Part shown: positions 34,632 through 44,537 of the stretch, one piece after another
Layout of the letters: the number at the start of each line of letters is the position of its first letter
How positions within the stretch are numbered: position 1 is the stretch's first letter
Assembly: GCA_023213395.1 (NCBI GenBank)
Contig: CM041465.1
Location: forward strand, 244,659,741 to 244,723,740
From: Cycas panzhihuaensis
Taxonomy: Eukaryota > Cycadophyta
Direction: 5' to 3'
DNA: 64,000 bases
The notes under the pieces: generated by a model
Database searches by the model: none
What the model saw: only the letters and a program-made list of their open reading frames with translations
Told to the model about the DNA's origin: nothing
Position numbers and translations under genes: made by a program

Positions 34632-36272
34632 AGTACTGGAATCGCATCTGTGGGACGGTCACTACACTTAGTAGGGGTTAAGGTGGTCAATGACTAATAC
34701 CAGAATGTAAATAGGATCCTACAAGTGAAAGAGAACACCACACAGGGCGTCTGTATGCCAAAGCATGAGTTTGGGACCCACGAATGGTGCCTAACTTCCT
34801 TGGAGTAGCTTTCGCTTTTAGTTTTATGTAGGACTGAAAGAAAGGCCCAAAATGAGGTGTGCAGGCTTGAGTCTAGCGCAGCAAGTGATGCACACGCTGA
34901 AACTCAGCATAGGCCCAATCCCCAAAGGTCCCTGGGGTGTACCAAGAAAGGCATGGGTGAGGGAGAGGAAGGACAAGCAGGGTTTACCCTTGGAGAGTAG
35001 GCCTAGTGGGTACAGATCCCACCTTACTCCCTCTACTCACACCTTATGGGTCCTCTCCTACAGCCTTCTTGGAGATAGCTAAGGGAGGACAAGGGATACT
35101 GAGATTACAGGCAAGAATAAATGAAAGAATTGCACTTTCATATGGTAGAACACTAAGACATGAAGTGTATGCTAAAAGAACTTGCCTATGTAAGCTAAAC
35201 TTAAAGCAAAGGATGAGAAATGAAGAAGGGTACCTCTTGGACTAAGATAAGAGCAAGTCTGCTGCTGTGGATAGTAGAGAATAGTAGGTTAGAGGAGCTT
35301 ACAAGGTGTTTCTGAGTCACAGGAGGAGAGAGCTCACTAGAGACTGACAGGTGCACGTGGAGGCCACTCCTAGGCATAAATCTTTGCTTGGAGATGTTGA
35401 TGGAGAGGCTTGCTATCACAAAACAGTGGTGCAGTAAGCAAATTCTAGGTTGGTATGCCAAAAATGTAGGTATGCCAAGTATTATGCAGAGTATCCCTAT
35501 GAGAACTAAGAGAAGAGAAGAAGATAAGTGTTGTTGGAGAGCCAAGAAGAAGGGAAATAAGCATGTTTTTGGGATATATACCTATCCTAACCCTAATTGA
35601 GCGATTAGGGTTCGGGTAGGGATGATTTGGTGACCTATCCATGTGGCAGTTCCACAAAAAAGGTAAGGATTGCCATGGTAGATTTAAACAAATAGTGAGA
35701 AACCATTGCAATACTACTAAGTTTACAGCGGTGCGAAACTAGGGTGCAGCAATAGCAAAAATAAGGGTCTTGAGAACCCAAAACAAGGATATCCTAGGCC
35801 TAGGAGGGGTCAACCCTCCTGTCCACATAGATAGGGACAGTCCAAAGGGGTGAGTTGACTAGACCAGGCAGGACATCATAATGAAAGAGTCCGATAAATA
35901 CTAGAAATAGGTGAAAGTGCCTACCACTCCTAGGGAAACTAGGGGTCATGGTAGCCAACCAAGGTATGAGCGGATCACACTAAATAGCAAGGGCTCGAGC
36001 CAACATGGAGGAAATACGGAGGGTTGTGGAGTGCCATAGAGGTACATAACTCATTGAGGAGTATGTCTTGTGAAGGGTCGTCATAGGCTAGAGACATATG
36101 AGATGCTCAAGCGAGATGCATAACCAATGGAAAAATAAGCTAATCAAACCATGCAACCCAAATAATGCTCTAATCCACATCTCTGAAGTGGCTAAGATAA
36201 GAGAGAAAACATACCTATGCTTACCTGAGTCGATCTATCCATACTTATTCCTAGTAGCCAGAAAATAGGTAC
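34632..36272 (-). mobile_element. Element G: solo LTR inserted in B
   Basis: A 1631-bp LTR (34637-36267) with no internal region. On the minus strand it starts TATTTTCTGGCTACTAGG and ends GCGATTCCA, like the LTRs of A and B. It is flanked by AGTAC (34632-34636) and GGTAC (36268-36272), a TSD with one change. The B sequence resumes cleanly: GAAGCTATAAGTAC joins CTCACCATACTTAG, and A has the uninterrupted equivalent near 19210-19245. Near 34740 it carries the phrase ACACAGGGCGTCTGTATGCC, matching the U5 end of the B LTR. Half the length of the A and B LTRs, so a sub-family. Probably left by LTR-LTR recombination. Confidence 0.85.
35571..35612 (-). promoter_or_regulatory. G LTR promoter: perfect inverted telobox pair and TATA
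   Basis: AACCCTAA (35589-35596) and TTAGGGTT (35605-35612) form an exact 8-bp inverted repeat with an 8-bp spacer. On the minus strand they precede TATATATCCC (35571-35580). The same layout stands before the TATA boxes of the B LTRs. AACCCTAA is the plant telobox core bound by Myb-type telomere proteins (known); a role here is inferred. Confidence 0.55.
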
Positions 36273-38200
36273 CTCACCATACTTAGCAATGACAAGTCTG
36301 ATGGTGATGATGAGGATTTCCCTTATCCCATCTCCCACCTAGGCATGAGTAGGAGGCACCTCCTTTGTTCCAGGTTCTGATCTAGAATCCCCATTGTTGA
36401 AGAAACTAACTCTTCCCTTGTGTATCATGTCATTACTCATGTTGATCAGGCGATCCTTAAGTGTCCCTCTTCATCACCCCCCATAGGCAACGAAGCTGGG
36501 GAGCCTCCTATTGTCCCTCATGGGAGACTTGTTTCTAACTCTTCCAAAGAGTCCTTTGGGTATGTTGAGCGGTATGTCAACCACCATGGCCCCGTTGCTT
36601 CTACTTCCCCTCTCTCCTCGTCTTCTTGAGGTGTAGTCATCCATGGGATGGACTACTTCAAGGATAACGAGGCTCTGCTTGAGTATTTAGCGATTTCCAT
36701 ATCCAATCTCCCTTCTGGTCACCATAGGCTTGCTTACCAGAAGGTCCTAGCTATTAGGTCTTCCCTTGCCAACCTAATTATATCTCCTATTCTACCCCTT
36801 CCCATTGATCAAGCCCCCCTTCACTTCAAGGAGGGGAATGCCATATGCATAGGGGTAACTCAAGGCATAGTCCTTGCCCCAAGTAAAGTCATTAAGGTGG
36901 GAGTAGAATGTTCTCTTAACTAAATAAGGGAGTACACCCTTCTATTCTAAGAATTTTAGGAATCTTTACATGGGACTCTTCTAATATGAAGGGGATCAAC
37001 CCTTCAATCGTTACCCACAACCTCACCACTATCCTGAGCACTCTCCCTATGCGTCAAAAGTAGCACCCTCTTCACCCCAAGCTTTCAGTTGCTGTTAAGA
37101 TGGAACTTGAGAAACTCTTAAATGTGGGATTAATCACTTCCATCAACTACCCTAAGTAGGTGTCTAATATTATCCCCATTACTAAAAAGAATAGGACAAG
37201 TCAGATATATGTTGATTTCTGAGACATCAACAATATGTGTCCTAAGGACAACTTCCCACTTCCCTTCATCAATCAAATCATTAATCGAACCACCAGTTTT
37301 GAAGTCATACCCTTAATGGATGGCTTCTCTGACTATAACCAAATCCATATTTCTCCCAAAGACCATCATAAGACAGCCTTTGCTACCCTATGGGGCACCT
37401 TCACCTATAAGGCGATGCCCTTTGGGTTAAAGAATGCAGGTACTACCTATCAAAGGGCGATGCATTTCATTTTTCACGACCTTATCAATAAATCTTTAGA
37501 GGTTTTCATGGATGATATGATGGGTCTCTCACATATTAGAGCCCATCATCCTTCTTATTTATGAGCCATCTTCATGTGATGTCACAAATACCATGTGAGC
37601 CTCAACCCTCTTAAATGCATATTTACTATGATCGTTGGCAAACTCTTTGGTTTCCTTGTGTCAAAACAAGGGCACCATGATAAGGTCAAGGCCATCCTTG
37701 ACATGCCGACTCCTAAAACCCAATGATAAATCAAGTTATTCTTAGGTAGGCTTGGATTCCTTAGGTATTTCTTAATAAATTTTGCCATAAATGCCAAACC
37801 TCTTACCAACCTGCTAAAGAAGGGAGCCCCATTCATTTAGTCTTCAAAGGCCTGGCAAGCCTTTAAAGAACTCAAGGAAGCCCTCACTTCCACCTCGATA
37901 TTGGTACCCTCTCTCTTTGACAGGCCATTAATTCTTTATACCTCAGCTATCGATGAGTCCTTAGGCACTATATTAGCCTAGGAGGATGATTCAGGAATTG
38001 AGAGGGCTATTTACTTCATCAATATCACTCTCGTGGCTACTTAACTTAATTACTCTCCCACTAAGAAGGAGTGTCTCTCTTTGGTATATGCTACCAAGAA
38101 GTTTAGTCACTACTTGCTCAGGAATACCACTTGGGTGATCGTCTAATCTGATCCCCTACGATATTTACTCATCTGACCTGACTTGACAGGTAAGACTAGT
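36273..38200 (+). pseudogene. B reverse transcriptase and RNase H, broken
   Basis: A linker (36273-36880, with YLAISISNLPSGHHRLAYQK) leads into RT. RT holds KMELEKLLNVGLITSINYPK near 37090, PFINQIINRT, FSDYNQIHISPKDHHKTAF, TYKAMPFGLKNAGTTYQRAM and the catalytic LEVFMDDMMG at 37495-37525. The thumb continues to about 37840. The RT-linked RNase H (37850-38190) has LILYTSAIDESLGTIL and PTKKECLSLVYATKKFSHYL; its classical acidic residues are poorly kept. Stops, for example at 37156, 37220, 37840, 37978, 38042, 38144 and 38175, fit single transitions from Q, W or R codons. Confidence 0.88.
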
Positions 38201-39639
38201 AAATGGGTTATCCTCCTTCAAGAATTTGACCTCCAAATCGTTAAAAAGAAGTCAAAGAAAGGGATGGTAGTGGTTGAGCAACTTGTCGACACCCCCATCT
38301 CGAACCCTTTCGATGTTCCCATTGATGAATCTCTCCCTGACGAGCCTATCCTGGCCATTCAGGATTCTCCTCCTCATCCACTTATCGATAGTGAGTGGTA
38401 TGGAGATATTTTATAATACCTTACCCGGCAGCAGTATTACCCTGAAACTAGCAACAAAGTTAGGTCTCATATTCAGGCTACTACCAGGCAATACTTCCTT
38501 GTGGGTGAAGTATTATATAAGAGATCCTTCAATGGGATCCTTCTTCACTGCATCAACCCTGATGAAGTGAACCAAATACTCCATGAATGCCACAATAGCA
38601 TTTGCGGGGGCCACTTTGGAGGCCAATCCATGGCCCAAAGGATCCTCAGTATGGGGTATTACTGGTTGTCCCTCTTTAAGGGTGCCCACACATATGCCCT
38701 GAGATGTCAGCGTTTCTAGGAGCATGCTAACATCATCTATTTGCCTTTCAAAGCCCTCCATCCCGTCATATCCCCATGGCCCTTGTCCCAATGGGGGTTG
38801 GGCCTTATTGGAGCCACATCCCCATCCTCTTTGTCATAGTATAAGTTTATCTTGACTATTATAGAGTACTTCACTAAATGGGCAGAAGCAGTTCCTTTGA
38901 TCACTACTCATGGTAAGACTATAGCCGCCTTTGTCTACCAACACATCATTTGTCATTTTAGAGTTCCCGATATCTTGATCACTAATAATGGCACTCCTTT
39001 CTGTAATAAGGAGATGGATGAACTCTATGAGAAATTTAAAATTTCTTACAAAACCTCCTCTCCCTATTACCCCTAAGCTAATGGCCAAGTTGAATCGTTC
39101 AACAAAACCTTTATAAACATTTTAAAGAAAATCATAGCCTAATCTCAAAGAGATTGGCATCTACAGCTCCCGTCCGCTCTATGGGTGTATCACACATCTA
39201 TCTGTACAGCTACAGGAATGACCCATTTTTCCCTAATGTATGGAACAGAGGTGGTTCTCCCATTGGAAGTGGAGATTCCTTCTTTACGAGTCTCTCTTTG
39301 AGGTCTCGTCAATGAGGAGTCTATCCCCTAGGCTCACCTCTTAAACCTCGAGGCCTTAGATGAGAGATGCTTGACCACCTACCAAGCAAACCTCACTTCT
39401 AAAGCTAGGGCATGAAGGACATATGACAAATACCTTCATTCGTGCCATTTACATCTCAGGGACCATATCCTCAAATTGGAATATCTCCATGACCACCTAT
39501 CTAAGCTCAGACCTAAGTGGGTTATCCCTTCGTCATTCTTGAGAGCCTCAGTAATGGTACTTATAGGATCGTCACCCTAGAAGGTCTCGAGTTTGAGAAG
39601 GCCATTAATGGGAAATTCCTAAAGAAATTCTATGTATGA
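38201..39639 (+). pseudogene. B integrase, broken
   Basis: A linker (KKKSKKGMVVVEQLVDTPIS) precedes the zinc region at 38570-38720, where HECHNSICGGHFGG keeps histidines and RCQRF keeps only part of the cysteine pair. The core has a poor first aspartate (GLGLIGATS), the second box ITNNGTPF with aspartate changed to asparagine, and a retained glutamate in NGQVESFNKT. The C-terminal part has KLEYLHDHLSKLRPKWV and, after a frameshift near 39505, LEGLEFEKAING, ending in FLKKFYV and a TGA at 39637-39639. Two catalytic residues are therefore lost. Confidence 0.85.
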
Positions 39640-40392
39640 CCATTTCTCTCCTTCCTTGTGCTCTGAAATGAGCCTAAACTACCATCCTAGGCATGCCCTC
39701 ATTCCCCCTAACCATAGGTGGAATGGTGGTTTAGGATGGCCTTCTCACTTCTTTTGGGTTCCTCCCGCGGAACCCCTGGTCCCCCTTTCTTTGGGGGCCC
39801 TGTCCTCCTAATTGGGTGTGTTGTCCCTATCGATCCTGAGCTCGGAAACACTCCCTAACTAGGATGGAATGCTTGAGTATCACTATTCTCTGTCTCGCCA
39901 ATGCTTCCTTTGCATATTCTACTATGCTTCAGCATGGACATGTAGGGTTCCCTGTCCCCTAGCCTCACATATGCTTGTTACCGATATTCATAGTGATCGT
40001 GTGTGCGCCCCCTAGGAATGTGGCGCTGCATGAAAGGAAGTGTGTGTAACCCAAAAAAACCTCTAACATAAACCATATAATAATCATCTTAAAACATCAT
40101 GATCTATCACTCCTCGTGCACCCTCTCACATATATACATAAACATACACATAAAAGCAAAAACAACATAATCCATCATCATGTGTCATCACATACTATCA
40201 TATATCAAATGGGGTACTAATGGCCCCGTCCATATACATGAAATCATAATGTGTCATATCATACAAATGGTATAGTACATCATACGCGGGAAGCCATAAT
40301 CCTTGTAGGGAGGAATACAATCATGTGGCAACATATGGTGACTCCTTGGAGGTCTAGTGCTTTTCCAAATCAAAACTAGCACCTCCTACTCT
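39640..40392. other. B spacer between integrase stop and antisense gene end
   Basis: Non-coding, with imperfect CATA-rich stretches near 40120-40210. It contains TATGTGGCAACATATGG near 40323 (short palindromic). Nothing else recognised. Confidence 0.4.
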
Positions 40393-42874
40393 CTAGTGAT
40401 CTCCTGCTCTTAGTGTGTTATCTCCTGGTCTATGTGATCCCTCTCTTGGGGACCACATATTGCCTAGACTCCTCCTGTGCCTTTGGGAGATCCCTACCTT
40501 GCTCCCCTCATCTCGAGGCCTCCTTGGGGTCGTCGTCGTCGTATGAGTATGTGTCTTACTCTGTGATGAGCTCGACATCGTCTGGTCTACCAGCTAATCA
40601 TATCGTACCTGGATACGATCTCTCTCACTCTCTGCCCTCCAGAGCATCTCCTCCATCCCTCAAAGCTGCTCCTCTAGCACTGCTACTCTAATGCAAGTCT
40701 CTACATCGCCATCTTCTCCTCCCTGAGCCTCCAGTGCCTGGGCCTAACCTTGTAGAGTATCCCTCTTTGCTCTAGTCCCATCTAGCTTGCCCTATAGCCA
40801 TCCTACTCATGCCTCGTGCTCTTGAGACTCTACTACCCACACGTCTTTGGCCCTGACCAATGGGGCAAATACTGTTGTATGGGCTGCTACCAATCGTAGC
40901 TCCTCTCCTGCCTGGGTGGGAGGTTTCCCCTCTATGTAGGCCCAGGGAAACATCTCTTGGACTACTGCCTCGACCAATCTCCCTATGTTCACTGCTCTTG
41001 TAAAGTCCAACACACCATATGCCAGTATATATATCCATATATGTATACCAAACAAACCAAATGAAATAAAACCACTGGATGCCTAGTGATCAAAAGATGA
41101 TAAGAAGGTGTAGCATCTCACCTATAGGGACTGTTAGCTCCTCGACTCAGATGACCACCTCCTCCTCGAGTCCTTCCCCAGTTGATGGTACCTCCTCCTC
41201 GAGTCCTCCCCTAGCTGTTGGTACCTCCTCCTCCTCTGGTACCACCTCACCAATAGCCTGACCTATTGGGGCACCTCTGCCCTCCTCCACTGGTGCTAGA
41301 ACTACCCCAATTGTCCCCATTATCCTTAGCCTTTAGACTGGCATCCTTGATGCCCTACCTCTCTTTGTAGTCCCTTAAGGACCTGCCTCTCCTCTTATAG
41401 CTCCTAAAGGTCCTGCCTCCCCTCTTGCAGTCCCTGATAGACTTGCCACTCCTGATGGGCCTACCCCATCACCACCATTGTCAACGTCTCCTCTAAGACC
41501 ACCTCATGCTCCTCCTGCCTCGTCATCATTGTCCTATCTCACCCCTCTATGCGAGTCTAGCGTGTAGTCTACCATGGTAAGGAGGTCCAGTGATGTAGCC
41601 TCCATCGAGCGACAGATGTGTGTCTGATCCTCAGTTCCCCTAAAACGAGTCTACCACCTATAGACCATAGGAGCCCATACTGAGATAGGTTGCAGTCCTC
41701 CTATCGGTGCCACTACCCTGAAATGATAAAAAAACTAGCAATGTGCTATATGACAAACCTCTTCTCCTGACCACCCCGATAGCATCCAGCTAGGCAATCA
41801 AGTTTTCCACTATCAATGTGGCCCAATCTAACCTCTCTCTAGCCTTACATCTCCTCACAGTCTCCATCCATCTGCTGAGTATGTCCCTATAGTTATATTT
41901 CCAGGGTATCTGAAATAGAATATACATTGTAATCAACTTCCTTACCCAAGGAACCTGAGACATGATCATGGTCTGTATAGGTATACCTCTCATCTCCCAC
42001 CGGTCCTGACCTGTTAAATAGATAGCTGCCTCTATATATGCCATGTTGTTGCTAGGTAATCACCCTAGTGACACTGGTGCTCCTACTATCGGGACCTCCA
42101 AGATCCTCTAAATGTCTCCTAGTGTGATAATGACATCCTCTACTTGGGGGAGGTGGATCACATACCACCTTCGATCCTAGTATGAGACTATGTCCAGTAG
42201 GAGGCACTGATCTGATGCATACTATGGTGCCTCAATGGTCTTTAGTAGGCCACATCTCCCTAATATATGCATGTCCCCATGGTACATCATCTCTATAAAG
42301 CTGAGTATCACCACCTCGATGTTCTTACAGGTGTCCACCATAATAATAGCCTACAAACACCCCAAAAACTGGTCAAAACTCCTCTAAACCTACTTACATG
42401 CCATCAGGAATGCCCCTCATTCCTCCCTGGTTGAGTTTTGGCATTTCTTTGGGCCATTCTTTATTTTTTTTAGTTGTTTTGCCCCTGCACCCTATTAAAC
42501 TCTGTGGTACCATAGAGTTTAGTATGGGGCCTCGCTGAGTTTCTAGGGCAAACTCAATGGCCCTATGGCAAAGTTTGTGGCACCATGATCTTTGTCATGG
42601 GGCCAGTGACACCCCCATAGTAGGGGGGTTTTCCACCCAAAAACCTAAAATTTTTTGCCTGGGTAGGCCATGCTTAGGCCCACTCAGACCAGGGCTACCT
42701 AATGCCCTAGTACTCCCTCTTGCTAGGCCCAATTTGGGCTCTAGGAGATCCCAATTTGCCCATAAGCAGCTAAAAACTACTATAAAAAAGCATTAAAAGG
42801 TCATTAAATTTAAATGACAATATGGGTGGGAAAAAGGATGATCCACTCACTGGATTTAACCTCTCTACTGCCAT
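40393..42874 (-). pseudogene. B antisense PMD-like gene, three exons
   Basis: Opposite to the element. Exon 1 is 42874-42851 (MAVERLNP). Intron 1 is 42850-42351, donor GTGAGT and acceptor GTGTTTGTAG. Exon 2 is 42350-41122. Intron 2 is 41121-41016, donor GTGAGATG, with an acceptor that now reads ATATG rather than AG. Exon 3 runs from 41015 and joins in the same phase as A. Exon 2 starts AIIMVDTCKNIEVVILSFIE. Its PMD-like core spans about 42195-42065 (LLLDIVSY, DRRWYVIHLPQVEDVIITLG, RILEVPIVGAPVSL). It then has the open stretch MAYIEAAIYLTGQDRWEMRG (42044 onward) with WVRKLITMYILFQIPWKYNY. A Glu/Gly-rich repeat (GTRGGG, EEEVP) lies at 41270-41130. Exon 3 has VQEMFPWAYIEGKPP and FAPLVRAKDVWVVES. 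PMD assignment is by pattern. Confidence 0.62.
42351..42850 (-). other. Intron 1 of the B antisense gene
   Basis: 500 bp, GT..AG, phase 0. It contains GGTGCCACAAACTTT and ATGGTACCACAGAGTTT, phrases that resemble a stretch of the B LTR (CAGTAAACTTTGTGGTACCG near 45090). The matching introns are 474 bp in A and 456 bp in C. Confidence 0.55.
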
Positions 42875-43035
42875 CTTGCCTCCCTGGTCCTGCTGGCTAT
42901 CTCTGTGTCCTGATCTTATAGCTCGATCTCTCTCTCTATGCCTCTAAAGTCAGGTGGTGCTCCATTGCGTAAGGAGAAGGGCTTTGAATCGATCGTGAGC
43001 TTGTGAAAATGAATCTCATTTTCGTCAAGTTTTTC

Positions 43036-43042
43036 TTATATA
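43036..43042 (-). promoter_or_regulatory. Putative TATA box of the B antisense gene
   Basis: TATATAA on the minus strand, 162 bp before the ATG at 42874. It aligns with the A and C sites at 163 and 150 bp. A second TATAAAT (43187-43193) further upstream is not matched in position by A or C. Confidence 0.45.
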
Positions 43043-43611
43043 GGTAGGGGGCCCGATAGGTACCTCTTCTATTTCTCTTACTGTGATAGCCCTTGGGACC
43101 ATCTCTCTCTCCTGATCACCTTTGCCTTTTAGGTCTGTCTCCCGTTTTACTTATGTGGCCCTCTTTTCTCCTTACCCTCTGGTTGCATTTATAGCACCCC
43201 CTCTTTTAGCCTTGTGAGGCCCCTTCTACCTCATTTTGTATGCCACCTCTATATATACTAGAGTTTATACTCATTTGGCTTGTTTCGCCATCCTAAACCT
43301 ATTTTTGTTACCCATTTATGCCTCTAGGCTCCCAAAAGAAGTACCCTCCCTGTCTAGGACTATACTTTACCTCCTTCAATGACCTTTAGGTCCCTAGAGG
43401 GGTCTTTTCATCACTATTTCTTTCCCATCTACTGGGTCATTTTCCTTGCCCTCAAGTAGCCTCATATTTTGGTCCTCCTACCCTTCGCAACCCCTATCGA
43501 TAGCTACTTAAGTTCCTCACATTTGTTTCACCTTGTTGAGCTAGTTTCATCCATCGAACTTGTCACCACTTTCTCCTTGATTTATCCTATCGAGACCTCC
43601 ATTCTTTTTTC
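43043..43611. other. B spacer between antisense promoter and aRH
   Basis: No domain recognised. A pyrimidine-rich sense strand runs through most of it. One open stretch in another frame (43469-43900) overlaps aRH but has no family features and is taken as a shadow. Confidence 0.4.
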
Positions 43612-44010
43612 ATGGTATTATTCATCTCCACCGATGGAGAAAGCTGTGGAAACCCTAGCCCTTCCATCACTGCATGGATTCTCTATGATCCTTCCATACA
43701 TGACTTCATGCGTTCTAGGATCTTCCTCTCTGAGGCCACCAATAATGAAGCTGAGTACACAGCTATTATTGAGGCCCTTATCAATGTGCTCTGCTTCTAC
43801 CGTGGACCCACCATCCTCTTCTGTGACTCTTAGGTTATGGTGTTCCATCTCACCTAGGTCTACCAAGTGTAATGATCATGCCTTAGAGCCCTCACCTTAA
43901 CTGCTAGGTCCTTGTTGTCTTATTTTGCTTCCATTGACATCTGACACATTCCTCGAGCTCTCAATATCATGGTAGACAACCTAGTTTGCCTTGTCCTTGA
44001 GTATTACATC
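43612..44010 (+). pseudogene. B aRH: RVT_3-type RNase H with all four acidic residues readable
   Basis: An RNase H fold in one frame: ISTDGESCGNPSPSITAWIL (first aspartate), SEATNNEAEYTAIIEALINV (glutamate), GPTILFCDS (aspartate), then stops, ARSLLSYFASIDI and ALNIMVDNLVCLVLEY (last aspartate). About 133 codons, close to the usual size of such domains. It is distinct from the RT-linked RNase H at 37850-38190. In most Tat elements, as I know them, this domain lies between the first RNase H and integrase; here it comes after integrase and beyond the antisense gene. Five stops lie in the second half. Confidence 0.8.
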
Positions 44011-44537
44011 CCTCTTCTTGGTGACCCCCTTGAGGTACTTGTCTGGTCGCCCAAGTGCCTAAGTTTTAAGTCACCTTATCCTTTATATCGTGATCTGTTT
44101 GTACCTCTAAAAGTTGGTCACTAATGAGATTAAACTATGGTGACCACCAAGTTCATTTTCTTATTCCACCTTTTAGCACTTTTCTTAGCATATAACTTCC
44201 ACTAGTTTTGACTATTTTTTATGCAGTAACACCTTATTCATGACATCTGTCTGATCACATGTGTGGTCATCACCACCCTTCTATTGTACTCTTACAATGG
44301 GGGCATCCCCCTCATTCGCTATCATTGACTGTCGACTATATAGTGATGCATAGGCAGCCCCTATGTCATCTTGCCCTTACCTCTATGCCCACGCATTCTG
44401 CCATGACACTCGTTGTTACCCTTGGCTCACACCATTTTTTTATTTATTTGTATATATATATATCACTAACATTGTGTTGCTAGCATTCGTTGTCACATTA
44501 TGCCTCCAAGCTAGAGGCTCTATTGTGAAGGGGGTAG
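44011..44537 (+). promoter_or_regulatory. B 3' leader region with polypurine tract
   Basis: Mostly non-coding, ending in the polypurine tract GTGAAGGGGGTAG (44525-44537) directly before the LTR TGTT. The tract primes plus-strand DNA synthesis. Confidence 0.65.

Noticed and set aside
41660-41735. A short extra intron of about 44 bp in exon 2 of the B antisense gene
   Set aside because: It has GT and TTTCAG borders but is below the usual minimum plant intron length and is not matched in A or C.
43187-43193. TATAAAT as the promoter of the B antisense gene
   Set aside because: Its distance to the ATG (313 bp) is not matched in A or C, whereas 43036-43042 is.
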